From Streptomyces sp. XY006 (GTDB lineage Bacteria; Actinomycetota; Actinomycetes; Streptomycetales; Streptomycetaceae), in NCBI RefSeq assembly GCF_002237655.1, contig NZ_NOKT01000043.1, positions 1 through 47,766 of the forward strand: a stretch of DNA of 47,766 bases, given 5' to 3'. This document shows positions 16,630 through 24,443 of this stretch, one piece after another. The position numbers and the translations under genes were made by a program. Each line of letters starts with the position of its first letter. Positions within the stretch are counted from its first letter, which is position 1. The notes under the pieces were generated by a model. That model was given only the letters and a program-made list of their open reading frames with translations, made no database searches and was not told the origin of the DNA.

Positions 16630-19101
16630 CTACAGCTGGCTCAGGATCGTCGGGTCCGTGATCTTCGTGTCCGCCGCCAGCAGCATCGCCTTGCTGAGGA
16701 TCACCGACAGCATGCGGTCGCCCTCGAAGGGCAGGTAACCCGTCCCCTGGGCCTTCGGGTCGGACTTCGGGACGATGCAGAGGTACTGGTCGTTCGGGGT
16801 TCTGAGGATGTTGCCCGAGCCGAGGTGGATCTTGTAGGTGTGGCGGTCGCCCTTGACGTGGAGGAAGCGGCCCTCCAGCGTGCAGCGGTCGGCTATCGCC
16901 AGGCGCGGGACGAGGCGTTCGAGCAGGAGCCTGCGGGTCTCGGCGCTCTGGTTCAGCTCACCGAAGCCGTACGACGTCCAGTACTCGCGGAACCGGCCGC
17001 CGGGGCCGCCGTCCTGCCAGGTCGGGTCGTTGCCGATGCTGGCGACGCCGACGAACAGGTCGACGTCGCGCAGGACTTCGGAGAGGACCAGGGGCGGGAT
17101 GTCCTCCAGCGGGAGGGGCTCGACGCGCCGTTGGCCGGGTTCGAGCCACATGCTGTACCCGCCGCCGTAGGTGGAGGCCCAGTTCTCCGGGGCGTCGATC
17201 GGGTAGAAGCGGACCTGGTCGGTGCGCAGGCGCAGGTAGCTGCCGGAGTCGGTGGTGTCGACGCCGTACTCCTCGCCGTCGCCCTCGATCCAGTACTCGG
17301 CGCGCAGTCCCCACTGCGGCAGCGCGCGGGTGGCCGGAGGGGCCGAGTCGTCGACGCACAGGCGGAGTTTGTTGCGCCAGCCTCGGACGGCCGCCAGGGA
17401 GTGGAACTGGTGCTGGCGCAGGACGTGCGCCGCGAAACGGTTGGAGTAGGTGCCGGTGGCGCGCTCGGCGTCGGTGAGCAGGTAGACCTCGCGGTGGGCC
17501 TGCTTGAACGGCTGGGTGATGCCGTGCCGCTCCAGCCAGTCGCGCCAGGCGACGATCTCGGCCGGTGCGTGGCCGACCGGGTGCCAGAGCTCCACCCACG
17601 CGCCCTCCCGCACGGGCTCGTCGGACAGGGTCCGCAGCTCGCCGTCCGCGTAGCCGGCGGTCGTGCCGTCGATCGTCCACAGCAGGCGGCGGGCGAGCGT
17701 GCCGACGAGCGGGTGGTCGAGGTAGCGCTCGCGCCAGACGGCGTACGGCCAAATGCGGCGGGCGAGGAACTGGCGGTCCAGGCGCTCGCTCTGCGCCGAG
17801 AGCATCTTGTCGATGTCCTTGACCGCCGCCTTCAGCTCCTTCAGCTCCTCGGCGTGGTCCCGCTTCACCGCGGCCGGCACGCTCTTGACGGGCTTGCCCG
17901 CGGCGTTGCGCCAGGTGAGGACCGTACGGGTGCCCTCGATCTCCAGCAGTGCCGTCGCCTCGCCGAGACGGCGGGTGGCCCGGCCGGCCTCCGTCAGCCC
18001 GTAGGCCGGGACCGCCAGTTCCTCGATCTCCTCGCGGCTGAGGCCCAGCGCGGTGGCACGGGCCTCAAGGGCCGTGTCGAGGAGCTTGGCGGTGTTCTTG
18101 TACGTCACCCGCGTGGCCAGCCGGGCCAGTTCGGCCAGGGCCGCCTCGGAGTCGACGCGGGCGAGCGCGATCACGCCCGCGTTGGCGACCTTGGGGTTGC
18201 GGGGGCCGAGGCCCGCGACCTTCTTCAGTGAGGTCTCGACCAGGGCGCCGAGGGCCCGGGCCGTGCCGGGGTCCGGGGGCAGCAGGGACAGGAGCCAGGC
18301 CAGTCCGCGCAGGGCGGTGGCGTTGTAGGGGTCGTAGGCGCTGTTGACGTCGGGCTCCCACTCGCGGCGCTCCAGCGGGAGCGTGCGGGGGCGGCCGACC
18401 AGGGCGAGCCAGGGCAGGACCCGCTCGCGGACGGCCTCCGTGCCGAGGGTGTCCAGCAGGGCCCGCGCGCCCTTGTCCCACTTGGCTGTGGGCTTGGAGG
18501 CGGTGGCCGTCAGCGCGTGCCGCAGGAGGGCCTGCCAGTCGGCGGTGGTGGCCTCGCTCAGGGCCTGGTCGGCCCAGGCCTCGCCGACGTTGAGGACGGG
18601 GTCGGTGAGCTGCCGGGACAGGGTCATGAGGTCGTCCGCGCGGTAGGCGTCGAGGGCGGCGCGGCGGACCACGGCCACCACGGGAGCGGGGAGCGGGCGG
18701 CCCGCGGCCTGTTCGGCCCGGACCAGGACGTCGAAGCGGGCCGCGTACCAGAAGGTCTGGCGGCGGGCCAGCTCGTCCAGGGCGCGGTGGCGCTCGGCGG
18801 CCAGCGGGTCGTCGTCCAGGCCCTCGGAGACCAGGGCACACAGGGCGAGATGGCGGCAGCGGTCCTCCGTGTCGGCACCGGCCTGGGCGAACCGGTCGGC
18901 CAGGGCGTGCAGCAGCTCGCGGCGGCGCTCGGCCTGCAGCTCGCGCAGGCGGTCCAGCACCTGCTCCCAACTGCCGCCCCAGCCGCCGCGGCTGGAGTCG
19001 AGGACGCGCAGCGCCTCGTCGGCGACCCGGCCCATGTCGCCGTCGGCGATCCTGTCGCGCAGCCGGTCCATGTGCGACCGGGGTGTACGGAAGGCGCTCA
19101 T
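16630..19101 (-). CDS. DUF4132 (MolR/YehF-like) domain protein
   Basis: 823 residues from the ATG at 19099-19101. The N-terminal half (to about 400) is a long helical, HEAT-like array. A charged helix (AVKRDHAEELKELKAAVKDI) leads to the conserved C-terminal region: FLARRIWPYAVWRERYLDHPLVGTLARRLLW, WVELWHPVGHAPAEIVAWRDWL, GITQPFKQAHREVYLLTDAE, YSNRFAAHVLRQHQF and a C-terminal block ending ILSQL. This pattern is that of DUF4132/DUF5724-type proteins, relatives of E. coli MolR/YehF; no enzymatic activity is established as far as I know. There is no signal peptide or membrane segment. Its ATG overlaps by one base the stop of a small upstream gene with a Gly-Gly C-terminus, so the two are translationally coupled. 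Confidence 0.8.
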   Translation of the reverse strand: MSAFRTPRSHMDRLRDRIADGDMGRVADEALRVLDSSRGGWGGSWEQVLDRLRELQAERRRELLHALADRFAQAGADTEDRCRHLALCALVSEGLDDDPLAAERHRALDELARRQTFWYAARFDVLVRAEQAAGRPLPAPVVAVVRRAALDAYRADDLMTLSRQLTDPVLNVGEAWADQALSEATTADWQALLRHALTATASKPTAKWDKGARALLDTLGTEAVRERVLPWLALVGRPRTLPLERREWEPDVNSAYDPYNATALRGLAWLLSLLPPDPGTARALGALVETSLKKVAGLGPRNPKVANAGVIALARVDSEAALAELARLATRVTYKNTAKLLDTALEARATALGLSREEIEELAVPAYGLTEAGRATRRLGEATALLEIEGTRTVLTWRNAAGKPVKSVPAAVKRDHAEELKELKAAVKDIDKMLSAQSERLDRQFLARRIWPYAVWRERYLDHPLVGTLARRLLWTIDGTTAGYADGELRTLSDEPVREGAWVELWHPVGHAPAEIVAWRDWLERHGITQPFKQAHREVYLLTDAERATGTYSNRFAAHVLRQHQFHSLAAVRGWRNKLRLCVDDSAPPATRALPQWGLRAEYWIEGDGEEYGVDTTDSGSYLRLRTDQVRFYPIDAPENWASTYGGGYSMWLEPGQRRVEPLPLEDIPPLVLSEVLRDVDLFVGVASIGNDPTWQDGGPGGRFREYWTSYGFGELNQSAETRRLLLERLVPRLAIADRCTLEGRFLHVKGDRHTYKIHLGSGNILRTPNDQYLCIVPKSDPKAQGTGYLPFEGDRMLSVILSKAMLLAADTKITDPTILSQL

Positions 19102-19493
19102 CAGCCACCGACCAGGGGGACGAGCTTCAGGAAGGTGACCTCCGTGCCGAGCGGGAGGTCGATCTCCTCGTCCGCGTCGGTGAGCTGACGGTCACCGACC
19201 AGCACCAGGAAGCCGTTCCCCGCGAACGCCCGCAGGGCCAGGGCCGTCTGGGCCTCGGGGTCGATGCGGCGGGGCGTGCGCAGCGCGTACCCGTTCAGCA
19301 CGCGCTCGGTGTCCTCGGGCTGCACGAGTCCCTGGAACACCTCCGGCGTCCGGGCGTTGAACTCGGCCACCTCCTGGAAGACCCGGCGGCGGATCAACTC
19401 CCGCACGCTCAGCCTCTCCTCGGCGATCTCCAGCCCCCAGGCCGCCCGCCGCTCCCCCGTTGTCGTCTCGTCGACGAACGTCACGATTGCCAT
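19101..19493 (-). CDS. Ubiquitin-like beta-grasp candidate with C-terminal Gly-Gly
   Basis: 130 residues from ATG 19491-19493; a start at 19523 is open but would add 10 unconserved-looking residues. No strong ribosome binding site. The predicted order fits a ubiquitin fold: strand VTFVDETTTGERRAAWGLEI as a hairpin, helix LSVRELIRRRVFQEVAEF, a roughly 45-residue helical insertion, then FLVLVGDRQLTDADEEIDL and TEVTFLKLVPLVGG. The last segment reads like the end of ubiquitin or MoaD/ThiS, and the final residues are Gly-Gly followed directly by TGA. That TGA overlaps the DUF4132 ATG by one base. The fold is inferred by eye, not from a search. The pair diverges from a TetR-linked operon across two palindromes. 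Confidence 0.65.
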   Translation of the reverse strand: MAIVTFVDETTTGERRAAWGLEIAEERLSVRELIRRRVFQEVAEFNARTPEVFQGLVQPEDTERVLNGYALRTPRRIDPEAQTALALRAFAGNGFLVLVGDRQLTDADEEIDLPLGTEVTFLKLVPLVGG

Positions 19494-19540
19494 GCCGACG
19501 ACAGTACGAGCCACCACTGACAATCACCCCGCGCCTTGTG

Positions 19541-19599
19541 TTGAACATGTTCAAAAATAGGTCTACAGTCATCCCCGACAGCGTTTTGAACGTGTTCAA
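19541..19599. promoter_or_regulatory. Promoter with two 14-bp TetR-type operators
   Basis: TTGAACATGTTCAA at 19541-19554 is a perfect palindrome and TTGAACGTGTTCAA at 19586-19599 is perfect but for the centre. Centres are 45 bp apart, about four helical turns. The left half of the first supplies a -35 (TTGAAC, 19541-19546) followed after exactly 17 bp by a -10 (TACAGT, 19564-19569), so binding would block the rightward promoter. The second lies just past the expected start point, 14 bp before the ATG at 19614. The TetR gene of this operon is the obvious ligand-binding repressor. Both sites are also upstream of the leftward Gly-Gly/DUF4132 pair. Confidence 0.8.
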
Positions 19600-19613
19600 G
19601 AAGGGTGGGGGCA

Positions 19614-20021
19614 ATGGACCGCACGGTCGTCGCCTACGTCATCTACCTGCTGGTCAGCATCGGCCTGACCATCTGGGTGGCCCGCACGCTCAGCCGGAAC
19701 GGCAGGATCTTCCTCGCCGACGTGCTGCACGGCAACGAAAAGCTCGCCGAGGCCGTGAACCACCTTCTGGTGGTGGGCTTCTACCTCGTCAACCTCGGCT
19801 TCGTCGCGCTGTATCTGAGCGACGACGAGACCATCACCGACACCCGCGGGATCTTCGAGGCCCTGTCGACCAAGCTCGGTGTGGTGCTGCTGGTGCTCGG
19901 CGTGATGCACCTGGCCAACGTCTACGTGCTCAACCGGATCCGGCGCCGGGGCGCCATGGAGCGGGAGCAGGTCCCGCCGGTGCCGCCGCAGGGCTGGGCC
20001 GCCCCGCAGGCCCAGGCCTGA
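19614..20021 (+). CDS. Small integral membrane protein
   Basis: 135 residues; ATG 19614 is preceded by AAGGGTGGGGG. Three hydrophobic segments are predicted at about 5-25, 46-70 and 86-106. Between the first two lies RTLSRNGRIFLADVLHGNEKLAEAVNHLL. The tail is Pro/Gln-rich and cytoplasmic. The family is widespread in actinomycetes but has no assigned function that I know. It is the first gene of an operon with the DCC oxidoreductase (15-bp gap) and the TetR regulator, directly behind the double operator, so it is probably induced when the TetR protein releases DNA. Confidence 0.8.
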   Translation: MDRTVVAYVIYLLVSIGLTIWVARTLSRNGRIFLADVLHGNEKLAEAVNHLLVVGFYLVNLGFVALYLSDDETITDTRGIFEALSTKLGVVLLVLGVMHLANVYVLNRIRRRGAMEREQVPPVPPQGWAAPQAQA

Positions 20022-20036
20022 ACGGAGCCCGGTCAC

Positions 20037-20567
20037 ATGAACGCCACCGCACCCGCCCCGGTCCGTCGGATCACCGTCCTCTACGACGCCGAGTGCTCCC
20101 TGTGCGCGTTCCTGCGCGACTGGCTCGTGCGGCAGCCCCAGCTGGTGCCGCTGGAGCCGGTCCCGGCCGGTTCCGCGGAGGCCCGCCGGCGCTTCCCCGG
20201 CCTCGACCACGGCGCCACCCTCGACGAGATCACCGTCGTCGGGGACGCCGGGCAGGTCTACCGCGGCCCGGCCGCCTGGATCGTCACCCTGTGGGCGCTG
20301 CGTGAGCACCGGCCGCTCGCCCACCGGCTGAGCACCCCAGCCGGCGCCCGGCTCGCCAAGGGCGCCGTGCTCGCCGCCGCCAAGTGGCGCGGGGCTCAGT
20401 GGCACCGGGGGCAGGGCGGCGCGGGACAGCAGGGCGCGGGGCAGTGGGGCGCGGGGCAGTGGGGCGGGCGGGTGTACCGGCGGGCGGACGGGTGGGCGTA
20501 CGACCCCGACACCGGCTGGACCCACACCGCGCCGTCCTGCGGCGACGGCTCCTGCGCCCCACGGTGA
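20037..20567 (+). CDS. DCC-family (DUF393) thiol-disulfide oxidoreductase-like protein
   Basis: 176 residues. The motif YDAECSLC (Asp17, Cys20, Cys23) near the N-terminus is the DxxCxxC signature of the DCC/DUF393 family, a thioredoxin-related fold. The core runs to about residue 115 (FPGLDHGATLDEITVV, YRGPAAWIVTLWALREH). The rest is an unusual low-complexity tail with GAGQWGAGQWGG repeats, a short VYRRADGWAYDPDTGWTH segment and two Cys near the end (PSCGDGSC). The substrate is unknown. It follows the membrane protein by 15 bp, and the TetR gene starts 32 bp after it. Confidence 0.85.
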   Translation: MNATAPAPVRRITVLYDAECSLCAFLRDWLVRQPQLVPLEPVPAGSAEARRRFPGLDHGATLDEITVVGDAGQVYRGPAAWIVTLWALREHRPLAHRLSTPAGARLAKGAVLAAAKWRGAQWHRGQGGAGQQGAGQWGAGQWGGRVYRRADGWAYDPDTGWTHTAPSCGDGSCAPR

Positions 20568-20599
20568 CCGCACCGGCCCTGGCATTAGGCTCTGTTCCC

Positions 20600-21340
20600 G
20601 TGCCCGAGAAGAACGACGGCCCCGACGACGGCGCCACCCCGAGCAAGTCCGAGCAGACCCGCGCCCTGATCCTGGAGACGGCCATGCGGCTGTTCCAGGA
20701 ACGCGGCTACGACAAGACGACGATGCGGGCCATCGCCAAGGAGGCCGGGGTCTCCGTCGGGAACGCGTACTACTACTTCGAGGGCAAGGAGCACCTGATC
20801 CAGGGCTTCTACGACCGGATCGCCGCCGAGCACCAGCTGGCCGTCCGGGAGATCCTGGAGCGGGAGAGCGACCTGGAGGCCCGGCTGGCCGGGGTGCTGC
20901 GGGCCTGGCTGGACATCGCCACGCCGTACCACGAGTTCGCGGTGCAGTTCTTCAAGAACGCCGCCGACCCGGACAGTCCGCTCAGCCCCTTCTCGCCCGA
21001 GTCGGAGCACGCGCGCCTGGAGGCCATCAGCGTCCACCGGCAGGTGCTGGCCGGGACGAAGACGAAGGTGCCCGAGGAACTGCGGGACATCCTGCCCGAG
21101 TTGATGTGGCTGTCCCAGATGGGCCTCGTCCTGTACTGGATCTTCGACCGCACCGAAGGGCGGGAGCGCAGCTACCGGCTCGCGGAGCGGGGCGCCCGGC
21201 TCACCGCGCGCGGGGTCGCCCTGGCCCGCTTCCGGGTGCTGCGGCCGCTCGTGCGGGAGGTGCACGAGCTGTTCACGGACTTCCTGCCGGGCATGACCCG
21301 CGCGATCCCGGACCCGGCCAGGCGCACCACCGGGTCCTAG
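20600..21340 (+). CDS. TetR-family transcriptional regulator
   Basis: 246 residues from GTG 20600 (VPEKNDGPDD); no strong ribosome binding site, so it may be translated from a short leader or by read-through of the operon. The N-terminal helix-turn-helix is textbook TetR: SEQTRALILETAMRLFQERG, TTMRAIAKEAGVSVGNAYYYF and KEHLIQGFYDRI. The C-terminal helical domain (about 75-220) would bind a ligand and dimerise. As third gene of the operon behind two matching palindromes it is very likely an autoregulator that represses the membrane protein/DCC operon, and possibly the divergent Gly-Gly/DUF4132 pair. Confidence 0.93.
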   Translation: MPEKNDGPDDGATPSKSEQTRALILETAMRLFQERGYDKTTMRAIAKEAGVSVGNAYYYFEGKEHLIQGFYDRIAAEHQLAVREILERESDLEARLAGVLRAWLDIATPYHEFAVQFFKNAADPDSPLSPFSPESEHARLEAISVHRQVLAGTKTKVPEELRDILPELMWLSQMGLVLYWIFDRTEGRERSYRLAERGARLTARGVALARFRVLRPLVREVHELFTDFLPGMTRAIPDPARRTTGS

Positions 21341-21383
21341 GACGGGTCCGGGTCCGGGTCCGGGAAGCTCTCACCGGCCCGGG

Positions 21384-22691
21384 TCACGCCTGCCGCGACG
21401 CCAGTTCGATCACCGTGATGTCGGACGGTGCCCCGACCCGGGTGGGCGGGCCCCAGGCGCCGGCGCCGCGCGAGACGTAGAGCTGGGTGTCGCCGTAGCG
21501 CTCCAGGCCCGCGAGGGTGGGGTTGGCGGCGGAGGCGAGGAGGTTGCCGGGCCAGAGCTGGCCGCCGTGGGTGTGGCCGGAGAGCTGGAGGTCGACGCCG
21601 TGGTCGACGGCGTCGTGGATCTGCACCGGCTGGTGGGCGAGGAGCACGCACGCGCGGGCCCGGTCCCGGTCGCCGAGCGCCCGCGCGAAGTCGGGGCCCT
21701 GGCCCTCCTCCTCACCGGCGACGTCGTTGACCCCGGCCAGGTCGAAGTACGGCAGTTCCCGGCGGGCGTTCTCCAGGGGGTTCAGGCCGAGCCGCCGGAC
21801 CTCCTCGACCCACTGTTCGGCGCCGGAGAAGTACTCGTGGTTGCCGGTGACGAAGTACGAGCCGTGCCGGGCTCTCAGCTGCGCCAGCGGGGCCGCGGCG
21901 GGGCCCAGGTCCTTGACGCTGCCGTCGACCAGGTCGCCGACGACCGCGATCAGGTCGGGCTGGGTCGCGTTGATCGTGTCGACGACCCTCTGCGCGAAGC
22001 CGCGGCCCAGGACGGGGCCGAGGTGCACGTCGCTGACCACGGCGATCCGGTACCCGTGCGCCCCGCGCGGCAGCTTGGCCAGCGGCACGGTGACCCGCTT
22101 GACCTGCGGGCCGCGCAGCACGCCGTACGTCCCGTACCCGACGGTTCCGACAGCGGCGGCGGCGGCCGCTCCGCCGACGACCCGGGAGACGAAGAGACGG
22201 CGGGAGGGGCCGGAGGGGCCGCCGGCGTCGGCGGGCGGGCCGGACGCGGGGGCCGGTTCCGGGTCGGCCGCCACGGTGGAGGGCGCCCGCCCGGGCACGG
22301 TGACCTTCTGTGGCGGTGAGGCGGCGGGCGTCACCGCTGCGGCCTCGGGGCCCTGCTCCCCGGCTCGGTCCCGCCGCTCCAGGAAGCGGCGCAGCAACGG
22401 CCGGACGACCTCGCCCGCGAGGACCGCGAGCAGCAGGTATATCGACAGTGCCAGCCACAGGAAACCGGGCCAGGCGAGGACCTGCTGGAGCCAGAAGGGG
22501 GCGCCCGAGCGTTCGGCGACCAGGGCCGTGATCGCGAGGACCCAGCCGCCGGCGATCAGCACCGCGCCCGCGCGGCGGGCCGGGCCCGGTCCGCGGGTGG
22601 TGTCGCGGAACAGGCGGCGCCACACATACCAGTTGGCCGTCACGATGACGGCCAGGACCAGCAGGGCGACGAGTACGAAGACGATGGCCAC
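21384..22691 (-). CDS. Membrane-anchored metallophosphoesterase
   Basis: 435 residues from the GTG at 22691, with GGGAG 6 nt upstream; the longer frame from 22907 has no such signal. The N-terminal part has about four hydrophobic segments (5-25, 36-60, 66-90 region), then a Pro/Ala linker. A second hydrophobic stretch follows SRRLFVSRVVGG, resembling a twin-arginine element. The calcineurin-like domain from about residue 210 shows all metal motifs: VVSDVHLG, VVGDLVDG, VTGNHEYF, LLAHQP and SGHTHGGQ. The active site should face outside the membrane. The family acts on phospholipids, UDP-sugar derivatives or nucleotides; the substrate here cannot be told. It converges on the TetR operon. Confidence 0.9.
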   Translation of the reverse strand: MAIVFVLVALLVLAVIVTANWYVWRRLFRDTTRGPGPARRAGAVLIAGGWVLAITALVAERSGAPFWLQQVLAWPGFLWLALSIYLLLAVLAGEVVRPLLRRFLERRDRAGEQGPEAAAVTPAASPPQKVTVPGRAPSTVAADPEPAPASGPPADAGGPSGPSRRLFVSRVVGGAAAAAAVGTVGYGTYGVLRGPQVKRVTVPLAKLPRGAHGYRIAVVSDVHLGPVLGRGFAQRVVDTINATQPDLIAVVGDLVDGSVKDLGPAAAPLAQLRARHGSYFVTGNHEYFSGAEQWVEEVRRLGLNPLENARRELPYFDLAGVNDVAGEEEGQGPDFARALGDRDRARACVLLAHQPVQIHDAVDHGVDLQLSGHTHGGQLWPGNLLASAANPTLAGLERYGDTQLYVSRGAGAWGPPTRVGAPSDITVIELASRQA

Positions 22692-22714
22692 GGTGTCGTG
22701 TCTCCCGATTGCCG

Positions 22715-22954
22715 TTATGACGTCCGGCGCAGTGCGCGCAGACCACGCAACCCGATGGCCCCGACGACCGTCCCCAATACGAAGGAAACGACGGCGAGCA
22801 GCAGGTGCACCCAGAAGTACGCCGTGGGCCGACCGTCGTCGAACGCCAGTCCGCTGCCGTCCTTGACAAGGTTCTTGACGAAAGTGATCCAGATGACCCA
22901 GCTCCACACCCCGAAGGCGAGCAGGAACCAGGACACGGGGCGGCTGAGCTTCAC
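22715..22954 (-). CDS. SCO4848-family small membrane protein
   Basis: 79 residues from a GTG at 22954, with AAAGG about 10 nt upstream; longer frames on this strand are shadows. Two transmembrane helices, about 8-28 and 46-68, surround a short loop (KNLVKDGSGLAFDDGRPTAYF) predicted outside, and the C-terminus is basic (RGLRALRR). It matches the small membrane family named after S. coelicolor SCO4848 as I remember it; no function is known. It lies 23 bp upstream of the metallophosphoesterase on the same strand, so the two are probably cotranscribed. It diverges from the carboxypeptidase. Confidence 0.8.
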   Translation of the reverse strand: MKLSRPVSWFLLAFGVWSWVIWITFVKNLVKDGSGLAFDDGRPTAYFWVHLLLAVVSFVLGTVVGAIGLRGLRALRRTS

Positions 22955-23126
22955 AAAATCAGACCTTTCATCGCAATGCCGAGCTCCCGGGGCCGGCCGG
23001 GGGTCCGGGGGTTGTCCCCCGGATGAGCACAGCATGCAACCAGTATCGCCAGCGCCTGTCCGGTTCCTTCCCCGGGGTGGGGCCGCAGGCGGGACTTCCC
23101 CGCGCACGGCATGTACGTTTCCGACC

Positions 23127-24443
23127 GTGCCCGCACCGAAGAAGACCGCCAGGCGATCCCTGCTGGTCACCTCCGCCGTCCTGTCGACCCTCGCCCTGGC
23201 CGCGCCCGCCGCCGTCGCGGCCCCCAAGCCCTCGGGCAGCCCCTCGGCGAGCCCGTCGGCGAGTCCCTCGGCCACGCCCCCGGCGTCGATGTCGACCGTC
23301 GGCGGCGCCCGGCTCGGGCTGCCGGGCACGCAGGTGAACCTGGCGAGCGGCGTGCCGGTGCTGCCGAAGGACGTCAGCGCCCGCTCCTGGATCGTGGCCG
23401 ACGCCGAGACCGGTGACGTGCTGGCCGCGCACAACGCGCACTGGCGCCTCGCCCCGGCGAGCACGCTGAAGATGCTGTTCGCGGACACGCTGCTGCCGAA
23501 GTTCCCCAGGGACACCGAGCACAAGGTGGTTCCCTCGGACCTGGCGGGCATCGGCCCCGGCTCCAGCATGGTCGGGATAAAGGAGGAGGAGACGTACTCG
23601 GTCCACGACCTGTGGCTCGGCGTCTTCCTGCGCTCCGGCAACGACGCCGTGCACGTGCTGTCGGCGATGAACAAGGGCGTCGAGAACACCGTCAGGGAGA
23701 TGAACGAGCACGCCGAGGAGCTGCAGGCCCTCGACACGCATGTCGTCAGCCCGGACGGCTACGACGCCGAGGGGCAGGTCTCCTCGGCCTACGACCTGAC
23801 GCTGATCGCCCGCTCCGGGATGCAGAAGAAGGACTTCCGCGAGTACGCCTCGACGGTGACGGCGAAGTTCCCCGGTGAGACGAAGAAGAACAAGAAGGGC
23901 AAGAAGGTCCGCAAGTCCTTCGAGATCCAGAACACCAACCGGCTGCTGGCCGGCGACGCGGACGTGCCCGTCTACGAGGGCATCGCCGGCGTCAAGAACG
24001 GCAACACCACCAACGCCGGCGCCACCTTCACCGGGGTCGCCGAGCGGGGCGGCAAGGTGCTGCTGGTGACGGTGATGAAGCCGGAGAAGGACGGGCACAA
24101 CGAGGTCTACAAGGAGACCGCCCGGCTGTTCGACTGGGGCTTCAAGGCCGCCGGGAAGGTGCGGCCGGTGGGCGAGCTGGTGCCGCCGAAGAGTGCCGCG
24201 CAGGCCGCCGCGCCGGACGCCAACCCCTCCGGCGAGGCGGGCGGCTCCGGGGACGGCGCGAAGGGCACGGCCGGGACGGGCTCCCAGCCGGTGGCCGGCG
24301 CCCCGGCGGCGGACGGCTCCAGCGGCATCGGCGTCGCGCTCGGCGTGACCGGGGGCGCGCTGGTGCTGCTCGCGGGTGGCGCGTTCCTGGTCAACCGCCG
24401 GTGGCCGCTGCCGGATCTGGTGCGCCGCCGGACGCGCCCGTGA
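23127..24443 (+). CDS. D-alanyl-D-alanine carboxypeptidase, membrane-anchored
   Basis: 438 residues from GTG 23127; no clear ribosome binding site, perhaps a leaderless message. Signal peptide at 1-32, then a Ser/Pro/Ala linker. The penicillin-binding catalytic domain (peptidase S11) spans about 75-350, with Ser112-x-x-Lys115 (ASTLK), the SGN triad motif in RSGNDAVHVL, and KNG in GVKNGNTTNAG where enterobacterial enzymes have KTG. After a Gly/Ala/Pro-rich linker a transmembrane helix (GVALGVTGGALVLLAGGAF) and a basic tail anchor it. It should trim the terminal D-Ala from peptidoglycan stem peptides. It converges with BrkB, overlapping by 53 bp. Confidence 0.93.
   Translation: MPAPKKTARRSLLVTSAVLSTLALAAPAAVAAPKPSGSPSASPSASPSATPPASMSTVGGARLGLPGTQVNLASGVPVLPKDVSARSWIVADAETGDVLAAHNAHWRLAPASTLKMLFADTLLPKFPRDTEHKVVPSDLAGIGPGSSMVGIKEEETYSVHDLWLGVFLRSGNDAVHVLSAMNKGVENTVREMNEHAEELQALDTHVVSPDGYDAEGQVSSAYDLTLIARSGMQKKDFREYASTVTAKFPGETKKNKKGKKVRKSFEIQNTNRLLAGDADVPVYEGIAGVKNGNTTNAGATFTGVAERGGKVLLVTVMKPEKDGHNEVYKETARLFDWGFKAAGKVRPVGELVPPKSAAQAAAPDANPSGEAGGSGDGAKGTAGTGSQPVAGAPAADGSSGIGVALGVTGGALVLLAGGAFLVNRRWPLPDLVRRRTRP

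Noticed and set aside
22698..23126. Extended N-terminus of the carboxypeptidase
   Set aside because: The upstream frame is antisense to the SCO4848-type gene, and the signal peptide begins exactly at GTG 23127.
23990..24020. KNG instead of KTG in the carboxypeptidase as a sign of inactivity
   Set aside because: SxxK and SGN motifs are intact and actinomycete S11 enzymes often show this variation, so activity is still expected.
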